This document shows positions 1-9,698 of a stretch of 13,748 bases of DNA, one piece after another (within the stretch, counting starts at the first letter, position 1; each line of letters opens with the position of its first letter). The stretch is taken from assembly GCA_000787465.1 (NCBI GenBank), contig JSYX01000766.1:1-13748 (forward strand). Reading direction: 5' to 3'. Source of the DNA: Thermomucor indicae-seudaticae (Eukaryota; Mucoromycota; Mucoromycetes; Mucorales; Lichtheimiaceae). The position numbers and the translations under genes are program-made. The notes below the pieces were generated by a model. The model was given only the letters and a program-made list of their open reading frames with translations, was not told the origin of the DNA and made no database searches.

Positions 1-231
1 GTCCAATCAATAAACAGTACATTTGTCGTATCACGAAATGAACTGCATTGACAGGAAACAATGAAGCAGAGCATTCCCGTTTTGGAAAAAGTAGTCTCGT
101 CTGTGCGATTCGAAAAAAGAAAAGGCACAATGAAACTGGGAAAAGACTTTGCATGGATCCGGAGCAGCCAAAAGGTACAGTGTAAACCCCGAAAGACCAG
201 TGTCTTTCTTTCTTTCGTTTTTGCATCTGCG

Positions 232-947
232 ATGGAGGAGAACAAGAAGCTCCGTCCCAAGAGACGGCGTCTACCGACCCGTACAAAGTTTGATCCTACA
301 AGTCATCGACCGGTTTCCCCGTCGGTAGTGCCGGGCATGGACGTCTGGACGTCGCCGTCAACACCTAACGCGTTGGAAGAACACGATCAAGATCCGTCAC
401 CAGTAACAGTCGGAACGCCAAACCGCGATCCGTCCATGACACCACGTACAATGCAGCGGCATCGACAGCGCCTAGCCAACATTACAGAACGCTTAAAGAG
501 TTTGGCTGCAGAAAAGGACGACAATGACAGCGGACTTGACTTATCATCACATATAGTTTTGCCACGAAACCTGGAAGAACTTTTCAAAGGGAACGGACGT
601 ACCTATCGCACTATCAAGGAATCTGTAAGTGTAAGAGAATATGGCGCCCCCCGTTGTACAAAAAGGAATAGGAACAATGAATGACGTTTTATTAGAGCTT
701 AGGACTCGACAAGACAGACGTGCAAGTTGTGATTGCGGACCAAGTATTACCGGAGAGGCGAAAAATCCAAATACCCTTATCCGACAGGATAGCACGAATT
801 TTGCAAGAAGTCAAGGGAAGGAGCGATCGTGAGGAGGACCTGGGTCGGTCACGGAAAGAACGATTGGAACAAAGAATGAAGGCACCAGTAACAAAGCGGA
901 TACCACCTTTTCAGGAACCGGAATGGAGAGTGGAACCCATGCATTAG
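232..947 (+). CDS. Unrecognised basic protein, two exons
   Basis: I do not recognise this protein. The model joins 232-624 and 696-947, about 214 residues. The intron (625-695, 71 bases) has a strong GTAAGT donor, ends at ATTAG and preserves frame at phase 0; reading on into it stops at 682-684. The N-terminus holds a basic cluster (KKLRPKRRR), a possible nuclear localisation signal. It is followed by a disordered stretch with several SP/TP dipeptides, which would suit proline-directed kinases such as CDKs. A short predicted helix follows (RHRQRLANITERLKSL), and the C-terminus is charged (RKERLEQRMK). The frame is open up to an ATG at 61, which would add 57 residues. I prefer 232 because the extension is poor in recognisable features and the bases just before 232 are pyrimidine-rich like a leader. 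A nuclear or cell-cycle role is inference only. It converges on the methyltransferase gene, with 136 bases between the stops. Confidence 0.6.
625..695 (+). other. Intron of the unrecognised basic-protein gene
   Basis: The donor is GTAAGT and the acceptor ATTAG. Removing these 71 bases joins the upstream frame (ending RTIKES) to a downstream frame that stays open to the TAG at 945-947. An alternative AG at 701-702 would break the frame. Confidence 0.7.
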
Positions 948-1083
948 TCATTATGCTTTTCTTTTTTTAACGCCGTGGAATAATAGAATGTGATGGCTGG
1001 CTTAAGAAATATATACACAAGGTTTTTGGGGTTCGTAACTGTACAGGCAGGGGAGGGGAATGGAAAGGAAAGGACAGGATTGT

Positions 1084-2850
1084 TCAGTCAACATAACCAT
1101 CTGCGAATTGATGGATAGACTCCCATGCAACGTCTTCAATAGGCGACGAAGGAGAGACTGGCACACTTGCCATGATGTCACGTGTACGGTAGTGGATATC
1201 AATCGGAGACGCGACGGGTGATGGAGCCGCTGTGTATTTGCGTCCGTAGCAACCAAACCAATTGAGGTGAGATTGGTGCTTGGCGCATTCGCGCATTATT
1301 TCGTCGATGCTGCCCTCAGGAAATATTTCGAGTCTGATCTTTGGATCCAGTGAACGCAGGTAGGCTTCGAGGTTCTGACCGTGCATTTCACCGAGTTGGC
1401 CACCCCAGCCAAGTGGAATCGTGACACATTCCTGAAACACATCGACAAAGCAGCCGCCTTCTTTGCACGTGTTGAGTAAAGTGGACATGTGATGACTCGC
1501 GTCCAATCGGATATCAAAGGACTGCTCAAACATTTGATACACTACCGATCCCCGCATTGAGCAACATTTTTACTACGAGTCCCCAATACAGTCGCTTGGC
1601 TTACTTACTTTTCTGATTAACAAGTGTGTCGGAGGTGGGGCCAGGTCTCTGGATACGGAACTCTGCATCGCGCAATTCAACATAACCGTTTGGTTTCAAG
1701 ACGCGTGCAACTTCAGCCAGCAGTTGCACAGCTTGAGCTTCGGTAATCGTAGAAAGCAGGAGCTGGACATGAACATAATCGAAGGTTGCATTTGGGAACG
1801 GGAGTCCTTTGAGGATATTGCATTGTCGGAAGTTTGCGTTCGATGGTTTGATGGCTCCAGGAAACATGCTGCCAAAGTCGACGCCATGGAAATCTGCAGT
1901 GTAGTTGAACGTGTAAGTCCCTCATGAATCATGGTTGAGTGACAAGGGAAAGGCTGGAGGTACCTGAATTTGGGAACTCGGTGGCCATTTCAAGTACCCT
2001 AAAGAGGAAGGGCGTTAGCACAAACAAACAAATAGTAGATCATGTCCCTTGCAGAAAAAAAACAAACCATGTGCCTGGGCCACAGCCAACGTCAAGGACT
2101 TGAGGTCGCTGCTCTTTATTTGCACAAAGACTTGCGAGAGACAGTAGATCGTGTACGGGTGCCATAAAGTTTCCCTTGAATGCATATTTCAACAAAAAGT
2201 GCTGTTACGTTTCAGAGTTAGCGACGGATCGGATCTGCAAGTGGGAAGGATCTCCAAGTAGAGCTTACAAGGATAATAAGACGGTCGGATTCATCTTCAT
2301 CGCAAGGTAACATGTAGCGAAGATACGGTGCCGTAAAGAACTTTCGACCTTCCACTGTGTTGTATTGGACGTTGTTATCGGATGACGAGGACGTAGTGGT
2401 ATCTTCACCTTCGGAAATCGAAGATGCAACAGAAGACGAACGATGACTTTTACTGGAACCTTTGTCGCCGCCGCCTGATGAACCGTCCGTGCTGCTGGGT
2501 CGACTGGATGGGCTTTTGATGTAATACGTTGTTGTGCTAACGACATAGTAAGGAGCGGTCGGGTTTCCTGACGGTCTTCGTGTGGTCCTGGTTGTTTGGC
2601 TGACGACCTGTTGACCGTTGGCGAACGCTTGAGGTGGTTTGCGTTTCGGCGGAGGAGGAAGGCTGTAATACGGAGAGGATGTTTCGTACCATGTACTGGT
2701 CAGTGAAGGCATATTACGAGGCGCTGTGCTGGGTCTGTTGGCGTTTTCAAGGAATGTCTGGAGAAAGGGTGATTTGGATATCCGTCGTCTGGCCTTGGGC
2801 GATAGGCTGGATGCCACTGCTTCAGGCACTTGACTTTGTTGGTTACCCAT
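1084..2850 (-). CDS. SAM-dependent class I methyltransferase with N-myristoylation signal
   Basis: The model is complement of 2269-2850, 2068-2201, 1964-1998, 1609-1893 and 1084-1541, giving 497 residues. All four introns (67-70 bases) keep frame. The start MGNQQSQ fits an N-myristoylation site (Gly2, small residue at position 6), so membrane anchoring is likely. Residues to about 165 are disordered and rich in Ser, Pro and Thr. After YMLPCDEDESDRL comes a Rossmann-fold methyltransferase: motif I VLDVGCGPGTW near 229-239, an acidic motif II (HGVDFG, Asp near 256), FDYVHVQLLL as post-I/motif IV, and RVLKPNGYVELRDAEFRIQ as the following strand. A C-terminal block GWGGQLGEMHGQNLEAYLRSL resembles a family I recall from Mucorales genomes, distantly related to UMTA/LaeA-like methyltransferases. 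Its substrate is unknown. Motif I is split across the exon 2/exon 3 junction at the Trp codon. No lesions are visible. Confidence 0.9.
1542..1608 (-). other. Methyltransferase intron 4
   Basis: The donor is GTAAGT and the acceptor GGTAG. Splicing joins LVNQK to MYQMFEQSF at phase 1 and carries the frame into the C-terminal GWGGQLGEMHGQNLEAYL block. Confidence 0.85.
1894..1963 (-). other. Methyltransferase intron 3
   Basis: The donor is GTACCT and the acceptor CTGCAG. Splicing joins EFPNS to DFHGVDFG at phase 1. The exon between introns 2 and 3 is only 35 bases (1964-1998), short enough for automatic gene callers to miss. Confidence 0.85.
1999..2067 (-). other. Methyltransferase intron 2
   Basis: The donor is GTTTGT after TG of the Trp codon and the acceptor is CTTTAG, with a GCTAAC branch point. 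Splicing rebuilds GCGPGTW-VLEMATEF, so the intron interrupts motif I. Confidence 0.85.
2202..2268 (-). other. Methyltransferase intron 1
   Basis: Reading the minus strand, the donor is GTAAGC, the branch point GCTAACTC and the acceptor GTAACAG. Its removal joins DRLIIL to HFLLKYAF at phase 0. This restores the block expected between the DEDESDRL and GCGPGTW motifs. Confidence 0.85.
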
Positions 2851-5800
2851 TATGGAGAGAAAAGAAAGACAGAAAAAATATCGTATATTAAAGGACAGTA
2901 AATGTGTTTATAAAGCGCGGTTGCCGAGAAGTCCTATTATACTCCATGATAACTGATATGAGAGGATCGCTGTCCCTTGCGCTTATCTACAGTGTCACAG
3001 TGGCTGTATTTCAGACTCCGGCTTATCTTTACATTGTTCTGTTGGAGTTGTTTGAACCTGAATACCTATCATTTGCAAATGATATCATTTACGGTAAAGG
3101 AGAAACTATGAGATACGACCATCTTGTGCCCTTGCATATGAAGACCCCAACCCCTGAGACTCGAATTTTCGGGACATCATCCTATTACGATATATCACAG
3201 TAAAAGGGGGTTGAAGAGGCGGAGAGAGATAAATACTGCGGTATATTATTCCGATCTGTTTGTGCTTATGGAAAGTCGTAGTCGTATGGTACCTGACGGA
3301 ACTATTGAGATCAAAGAACAATTTATTATGCAATAAGACTATATGCACTTTGGACGTGGAGTATTCGTTGGTCCTGGGGACGGTCCTCGGGCCCTTCTTG
3401 GCTTTTGGCGCTGTTGAGAATAAACAGCAACATTGCCGTGCTGTGATGATGAATGATTGCGTGAGTATGTTTGGAGAGGAGCCGCTCTGATTGCAAGAAC
3501 AGCGTATTATTGAGTGGTCGTCCCCTATATTGACCCACAACCGCACTGCAGACAGCTGCGGAGCGGATACTCGCTTCCACTACGGTCAAGTCGTCACATA
3601 GACTAGTCTCGGCTTTTTAACCTCCACGGCGAAGAAGTCAAAGCAGCGACCACGTAAGGCTGCATATATTCTGCGCAGTGTGCACAGCCAAACTTGGCAT
3701 TCGCCCTATATAGTACAATGAGTACCATATCCTACATTACTCACGAAAATCATCTTGCTGTACCATTTTGGCATCAACCTTTCGTCCTTGGGGAAGATGA
3801 TATGAAGTAAATGCGGCACAAGCCTTTGGCAGACTTCATCACCACAAACGGACGCCGCTGTGATGGGAGTTAATACTGCACGTTCTTTGATAGTAGAGTA
3901 CGATATACTTACCGACGTTTGCGTTTTTCCGGTACAATCGGCTTCTGCATGCAATAAAGCAGAAAGGTGATGACGCGGCCTGCCGCATGACGAATAGCCC
4001 ATCCATGATGACGGGCTCCCAACCCCGCCCGACAGGACTGCAGGTTCAAGAGGTCTGGGAAGCTTGGCGCGGCGGAAGGCCCAGACAGTATATGTATATC
4101 CCCTGGGACATGGACGCCGACAGGGCCAGCAGCCGACGCTTTTGATAATCGGGCGCGTCAAGATAAAAGCGGAAGCAGAAGTCTTTGGAAGAAAAGCAAA
4201 TGAAGAAGTCAAAAAATGTAAAACTGTGGTCTGTTTATATGGCCGTCCCATGTTGTCAGAATTTTTCATGCAACTTGTTTATTTCATGTCATTGTTAACA
4301 TAACTGGATCTTCACTTGTCATCGAAAATTCTTTTGGTGCTGTTGACTTCATTTTCGGTCTGGAGAATATACGATACGGTTATAAATGCCATGGACAGTT
4401 CCCGCTAAGGGCGTACGCATTGATTGGAAAATCAGGCCGAAACAAACTGATGACCGCTGTCTCGATTTATCCGTGTGCAATAGCTACGTGTCAAGATGTT
4501 CGGGGTTCCACTGCATATGGCAATGTACGATGCAATACTCTTTCTCTTTGAGATTTCCCAGCCTGTTTACTGTCGAAATCATACATAGCATGAACTCGAT
4601 CCGACAGCATTAGTATCATGGACTACCCAGGGACGCTTGATTTAAAGGACACATAATAAGCGATTCGTTTCTCTGCGATAAGATGGTATTCAATCTACCA
4701 TCATTTGGCCATTTCCCCTTCCTCCCTAATTCTGGTGACAACAAGGGATCCTGCATGTCAGCTCAGGAACAAGAGGTCATCTTCCGATACATTGGTATGT
4801 CGCGGTAAGAAGACGTACGCTGCAAACCAAGTGTCTTGTGTACAATACAAGCATGCAAAAATACCTAACATTCACAAAATTATCAGTTGTTGACGTTTAA
4901 CCTTTTCCTAACGTTGCTAAATGTCAGGCCCTGCTGTTACACTGAAATTAGGAATCGGATTCCACCTGTTTCCTTAGAGAAACAGAGCAAACAAAATTCT
5001 ACAAGTGTAGCTCTTAAGCAAATGCTGTTTAAGTATTCCAACAACGGGAAGTCTCGACTTGCCGTGTCGGAGCAGAACAAGCGTACCTGGAGCGATATAT
5101 AGCTTTGATGGAAGGGGGAAGAGAGACTAAAAGAAACATGCACAGCCGAGTGTCTGGGTCAACCTGACAATTAGTTAGAGGTAAGGCTTACCCGTGCCGG
5201 CAAGGTCAACCTCCACTTCGTTTCAGGGATCTCAGGGACACAAATGTCGATCCAATGCAATAACCGCTTATCGGATATACAGAATGTGCTTTTTAGAATA
5301 GAATACGTGTAAGGCCTCGCTATGAGTTAATAGTCTTGTGATCGAATCACTGCCTTGATGGTTCCGCGGAACTCAGCGCCAATATATACGTACTAGTTAA
5401 TCCTGATCTGTCGCAGTTCTATGCTTGCACGTGTGATTTGCCTGCTACTGAAACCTGCGGCTGTGGCAGCGCTCAAACTTCGTCAATGCTTTGGGCAAAC
5501 AGATATATGTTGTTGAAATTCTCGGTCTTTTAGCTGTGATAACGGAGACAATCATAACGGCGACTATGGTCTTCAACAGCTTGGTTGAAGCTCGTTCGGA
5601 CACACGGCCTATATGATAAGGCCTATCTGGATCTGATTGTGCTCATATTCGGTGCCATGCTTATGCCGAGATTCTAGAGCATAAAGTCAAATGAAATGAA
5701 AAAAATGCGGCGAGTCAGCGCTTGTCTTCAACTTAAAACCGAGAAGATCTATGACTCAGCGCAGCAAGCGACCAGCCATCAGAATCCCCGTTTTACCGTA

Positions 5801-6267
5801 CAGCGCGGTTTCCAAGGGACGTCAACGAGGCGGGCTAGCTTAGACAAATAAGGCAGAGGACCGCCATATAGTGCGTCAATTCAATTTAGTGAAGAACGAG
5901 TTGCAATAATCGATATTGACGCGGCTGCACTGATAGGCTAAATTTTCACAGACAGGCAATAAACAAGTTCGGCCTTGGCCTGGCAACGAGGCTTCTAACC
6001 ACAGAAAGAAAAAGAAGGATCCGTGTAAAAAAGTGTCTCAAACGCAAAGGCGTCAAGTTTCGTCACAGTTTTGAGCGAAAAAGAAAACGATCTACGGTGT
6101 TTCCAGAAGCTAAATTTATGATGCTTGGCTCGTTTATAATACGGATATACACAACCCATTTAATTTTTTCGATTGCTGGCCCGATTTCCCTTGTATCTTG
6201 TTGCCCACGCTCGCACCCCCTTAGCTTTTCCTTCATTCCTCGGATTAGTCAAGTGGGGAAATAAAAC
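2851..6267. other. Long interval without a recognisable gene
   Basis: About 3.4 kb holds no protein I can recognise. Open frames are short and contain no family motif. The best ATG-initiated small one on the plus strand (2946-3203, 85 codons) has a hydrophobic stretch but nothing else. On the minus strand, 3560-4020 contains splice-like signals that could define a small spliced transcript (reported as a finding). I saw no tRNA, 5S rRNA or snRNA with its conserved core, no long terminal repeats or terminal inverted repeats, and no reverse transcriptase or transposase motif. The last few hundred bases should contain the promoter of the HSPA12-like gene; a TATAAT-like element lies near 6133. A decayed mobile element remains possible but is not shown. 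Confidence 0.5.
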
Positions 6268-8775
6268 ATGGAGACCTCATCTTCTGGATTTAATTATGCG
6301 GATTACCCTGTCATCGTCGGCATTGATTTCGGTATGTGCCTGCCCCCTTTTTGTACCTGGTTCCTTTCGCTTATGTCTTTTGATTTCAGGCACGACGTTT
6401 TCAGGCTGCTGTTATGCTTTTGCCCAAAATGAAGAAGTCATCGACATTGTCAAATGGTATAACTCACTTGTCATTGGATCGATGCACGCTCTCATGCTTA
6501 TTTTCTAGGCCAAAGCAAAACAATCATGTGTATCCCAAGGTGTGTGTGTGTGTGCCTGCCTGTTACCGTATCTTATTTTACCTTTGACTCACGATAATTT
6601 GTGATAGACACCGACGCTTTCGCTGTATCGAAAAGGATCAACACAACTTGTCGATTGGGGTCACGGCGCACGAAGACAGGCCATGAAACCCAACAGCGTC
6701 GATTTCTTACTGCTTTCCAAGTTCAAGTTGTACCTGGATGAACATTTGCAACAGGAAGCACTTCCGAACAACTTGAATGTGATTGATGTTATTGCGGACT
6801 ACCTGCGCGCTTTTCATCAGCATGTTTGCACTGAGTTGTTGAAAGGATTTGCGGGCAACTATGACCAGAGCAAGTTCCGATACGTGAGTGCCGGTCTCTG
6901 TCTTTTGGACTTTTACAACGATAGAATTGACAAGGAATATGTTAGTGCTTGACCGTCCCTGCCATGTGGAGCGATCGAGCCAAGGCGGCGATGCGTGAGG
7001 CTTCTATCCGTGCTGGTCTTGTGCAACGTACAGATCATCCCGAACGACTGATGTTGATTTCCGAACCCGAAGCGGCTGCCTTGTATTGTGAGAAAAAGTC
7101 GGAGCAGTTCAACTTGGTACATGGCCAACGCTTCATGATCTGCGATGCTGGTGGTGGTACCGTCGACTTGATTGTATTCGAAATTGACCAGCAACCGGGT
7201 GGAAGGTGCGTGGCGTAGCCTAACGGCGGACAGTAATATGCCAAGAGTTATGCTAAATTCGCCATGTTAGACGCACTCTTAAAGAAGTAACGAATGGCCA
7301 CGGCGGTTCCTGTGGATCAGGCTTTTTGGATTTGCGTATGCGGGAATACATCAAGAACAAATTTTATCACCTTGGCAGTATTAATGATTCGGCAATGGAA
7401 CATATCATGGACACATTCGTCAATATTATCAAGGTAAATTGTAGATGAACTTGGAGCAAAGTTTCAGTTTTTGTAATGCAAAGTCGCAATTGAATAGCCC
7501 GAGTTTGACGGTTACGAGGATCATTTTCTGGATTTGCCAGCATCGATGGGTCTCGGTGATCTCACAGATGAGAGCATCGGTTTAGAAAATGGCTCTCTCT
7601 GCTTGCCAGCTCATGAATTGCGCGACCAAGTCTTTGAGCCTGTCATCGAAAAGGTTCTTCAACTTATCGAAGGACAGCTGGTGCAATCACCCAACTTGGA
7701 AGCTATCTTCTTGGTCGGAGGATTTGGCCAGTCCAACTATCTGTTCCGCCGCGTCGAAGAGGTCTTTGCCAATCGTGTGGGCATGATTGGCGTTCCACCA
7801 AGAGGAGAACTGGCTGTTGTGCGTGGCGCAGTGTACTTTGGTCTCAACCCACAGATCGTAACAGAGCGTGTCTCTCGACGAACTTATGGCGTGGAAACCC
7901 GTATGCTGTTCCAAAAGGATTTGGACCCACCAGAGTACTCTGTCGTTGGAGTTGACAATAAGACGTACTGCCGTCAGCGTTTCAGCGTTTATGTCCAGAA
8001 AGGTCAAAGCGTAAAGGTCGACGAATGTGTGTCAAAGAACTTCGTCATTAGCTATCCAAATGACACTGATTCAGGTACGTCCAAGCTGTATATCACACAG
8101 ACGCCCATGAATAACCCTATCTTGGCAGATTTATTTGCATTTGACGGTGATGGACCTCCACCTCGTCTGACTACTCATCCTTTGGTCAAAAAGGTGGGAC
8201 ATTTCCCTATCCGGATGCCGACATTGGAAGGTGTTAAACCAGGAGACAAAGTCAATATGACGATCCGAATGTACTTTGGATTAACGGAGATCAAGATTGA
8301 ATGTGTGATCCGCGACAAACTGTTCGTCTTCACATCAGCGTTTGATGCGTCAGACTCGTACGGCAGTGTGCAGCGACCACCGATCACAGATTATCACGGT
8401 TCTCAGCCGATGCTTCCTCCACCCACTGCTGGTCTAGCCGCACCTAATCCATATGCATTAGCTGATCCAAGTGCCAGCCAGGTATCATTACATGGTGGTA
8501 TACCACCTGCATCATACGGCTACTCTGGAAGTGGCCCCATGATGTCTACACCACCCATGGCAGCCGCCCAGCAGCCTGCGTACGGTGCTGGTTATCCTCC
8601 TGCTTCCTCTGTGTATGGCGGCCATGCAGCTGGAAGTGGCTATGGGCAAAACGACTATTATTCACAGCAATACTCTCAAGGTTATCCACCATCGCAATCG
8701 TATTATTCTGGCTATCCTCCATCCAATTCGCAAGGTTACCCTCCACAGCACGGCTCTTACTACGGACAACATTAA
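6268..8775 (+). CDS. HSPA12-like divergent Hsp70 family ATPase with YGPQ-rich tail
   Basis: The model joins 6268-6331, 6390-6456, 6509-6539, 6608-6883, 6946-7205, 7271-7433 and 7498-8775. The last part probably contains one more intron (8075-8128). The product is 712 residues unspliced at that site or 694 spliced, close to animal HSPA12A/B (about 675-690). The actin-like ATPase motifs are in order: phosphate 1 IDFGTTFSG (19-27, split by intron 1), VPAMW (150-154), SEPEAAAL near 185, phosphate 2 DAGGGTVDL near 213-221, and the adenosine motif LVGGFGQSNYL near 359. The following domain (FPIRMP, MYFGLTEIKIECVIRDK) resembles the C-terminal region of this subfamily rather than a classical Hsp70 substrate-binding domain. 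The last roughly 130 residues are low-complexity with four GYPP units and YYSQQ-type runs. It is a probable cytosolic chaperone-like ATPase with unknown client. There is no ER retention or organelle signal, and no strong heat-shock element upstream. Confidence 0.9.
6332..6389 (+). other. HSPA12-like gene intron 1
   Basis: The donor is GTATGT and the acceptor TTTCAG. It splits the phosphate 1 motif: IDF plus one base of the Gly codon upstream, the rest of GTTFSG downstream. Confidence 0.85.
6457..6508 (+). other. HSPA12-like gene intron 2
   Basis: The donor is GTATAA and the acceptor TTCTAG, 52 bases. Splicing rebuilds a Trp codon (DIVKW) and joins it to PKQNNHVYPK. Confidence 0.8.
6540..6607 (+). 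other. HSPA12-like gene intron 3, starting in a GT repeat
   Basis: The donor lies in a run of about seven GT units (6540-6554) and the acceptor is GTGATAG. Splicing joins HVYPK to TPTLSLYRKG at phase 0. Exon 3 is only 31 bases. The repeat offers several overlapping GT donors; only the first keeps the expected frame. Confidence 0.75.
6884..6945 (+). other. HSPA12-like gene intron 4
   Basis: The donor is GTGAGT and the acceptor GTTAG. Splicing joins KFRY to CLTVPAMW at phase 0, giving the VPAMW motif typical of the family. Confidence 0.85.
7206..7270 (+). other. HSPA12-like gene intron 5
   Basis: The donor is GTGCGT, with a GCTAAATT branch-like site and a TGTTAG acceptor. Splicing joins PGGR to RTLKEVTNGHGGSCGS, restoring the usual block after DAGGGTVDL. 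Confidence 0.85.
7434..7497 (+). other. HSPA12-like gene intron 6
   Basis: The donor is GTAAAT and the acceptor GAATAG. Splicing joins NIIK to PEFDGYED at phase 0. Confidence 0.85.
8075..8128 (+). other. Probable stop-free intron 7 of the HSPA12-like gene
   Basis: The donor is GTACGT, with a GAATAACC branch-like site and a TTGGCAG acceptor. It is 54 bases, a multiple of three, with no in-frame stop, so both forms are readable. Splicing gives NDTDSDLFAFDGDGPPPR, which I judge closer to the family than the 18-residue insertion beginning GTSKLYIT. This choice is inference. Confidence 0.55.
8388..8772 (+). repeat. Low-complexity GYPP/YG/Q-rich coding repeat
   Basis: This stretch encodes the last roughly 130 residues of the HSPA12-like protein. 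It is dominated by Gly, Tyr, Pro, Ser and Gln and contains four GYPP units (AGYPP, QGYPP, SGYPP, QGYPP) in the last 70 residues. Similar tails occur on annexin-type and other proteins and on RNA-granule proteins, and can favour self-association. Confidence 0.8.
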
Positions 8776-8887
8776 GGGAAATCTGATGCATCATACATTT
8801 ACCCCCACTCCCTTTCCACTCAACTTCTTGCCTTTATCTCTTCTTTTTCACTTGCCATCTTTTCTCTTTTTCGTGTAGTCTTATCTT

Positions 8888-8893
8888 AATAAA
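8888..8893 (+). promoter_or_regulatory. AATAAA polyadenylation-type signal
   Basis: An AATAAA hexamer lies 113 bases past the HSPA12-like stop codon, after a T/C-rich 3' untranslated stretch. It is a reasonable poly(A) signal for that gene. Confidence 0.5.
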
Positions 8894-9223
8894 CAAGATT
8901 CCATTCTCTCTTTCAATGCAAACCCTGCATCAAATAAGGGGTAGGAGCCGACTATATGACATAGATATATGTTCCGTTGCTTAAAACCTCCTTTCTTCCT
9001 TTTCCATTACATTACTTGATCAGAATGGCTAATAAAGGACCTGTCAAGTGGGTTTTGCCGCAAATCTGTGCATCAATAGACGATCCGCCTTCTGCATCGC
9101 TCAATGATGTCAGATGGCATGGCAAGCGGCTCGATCGTTATGAGACCAAACGTGCAGTTGGCGAATACCGGCGCAACCGGCAAAGTCAAACTGGCTGTCC
9201 ACAAGGCTGATCCTCACAAGAAG

Positions 9224-9277
9224 GTAACGACAAGAGAGAAAGAGTGCAACGATAGAAAAATTGATTGCCCAAAAAAG
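9224..9277 (+). other. Kinase intron 1, stop-free
   Basis: The donor is GTAACG and the acceptor AAAAAG, 54 bases with no in-frame stop. Splicing gives HKADPHKK-LAVKMIPRK, which places the catalytic lysine at the usual distance from the glycine-rich loop. Confidence 0.7.
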
Positions 9278-9530
9278 CTTGCTGTAAAGATGATCCCTCG
9301 CAAGGACAAGAAGGAGGAGGTTCGGATTCTTCGAGAAGCCAATCTGCTATCTCTTTTGCATCATCCTTATATTGTGAATCTGGCTGGTCCAGTTGAAGTT
9401 GATCGAGACTATTACTACCTCTTGATGGAATACGTAAGCGGCGGTCAGTTGTTGGACTACATTATTTCGCATGGCAAATTGTATGAAAAGCATGCACGAC
9501 GGTTTGCGCGGCAAATCATGAGTGCGCTAG

Positions 9531-9602
9531 GTAAGCCTGGAAAGCGCGGGAGGGGAGCACGTGACGGAAGGTGGTTGAATAAAAGAGCGGTTGAAAGTAT
9601 AG
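9531..9602 (+). other. Kinase intron 2, stop-free
   Basis: The donor is GTAAGC and the acceptor AGTATAG, 72 bases with no in-frame stop. Splicing rebuilds IMSAL-DYCHRNSIVHR, the expected sequence before the catalytic loop. Confidence 0.8.
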
Positions 9603-9635
9603 ACTATTGTCACCGAAACTCGATCGTTCACCGAG

Positions 9636-9698
9636 GTAAAAAAAAAGCCTTTATGCATAGAGAACAATGGGGATATCTATTAACGTCTTGACTGATAG
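9636..9698 (+). other. Kinase intron 3
   Basis: The donor is GTAAAA and the acceptor CTGATAG. Splicing rebuilds the catalytic loop HRDLKIEN across the junction. The exon between introns 2 and 3 is only 33 bases (9603-9635). Confidence 0.8.

Noticed and set aside
2946..3203. 85-codon plus-strand frame with a hydrophobic segment
   Set aside because: No homolog is recognised, there is no supporting context, and such frames are expected by chance in AT-rich spacer.
3706..4269. 187-codon open frame on the minus strand read as one protein
   Set aside because: It runs straight through a consensus intron donor and acceptor, has no family motif, and has a composition unlike the real genes here.
5337..5352. 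GATCGAAT resembling a tRNA T-loop
   Set aside because: The flanking bases do not form a five-pair T stem, and no D-arm, anticodon arm or acceptor stem could be placed.
5519..5545. A stretch resembling the 5' end of U2 snRNA (TTCTCGG-CTTTT-GCT-GAT)
   Set aside because: The universally conserved branch-pairing GTAGTA and the following stem-loops are absent, so it is probably chance or an unrecognisable remnant.
6099..6110. TTCnnGAA heat-shock-element-like site upstream of the HSPA12-like gene
   Set aside because: Only two modules are present; a functional element normally has three or more, and this subfamily is not necessarily heat-induced.
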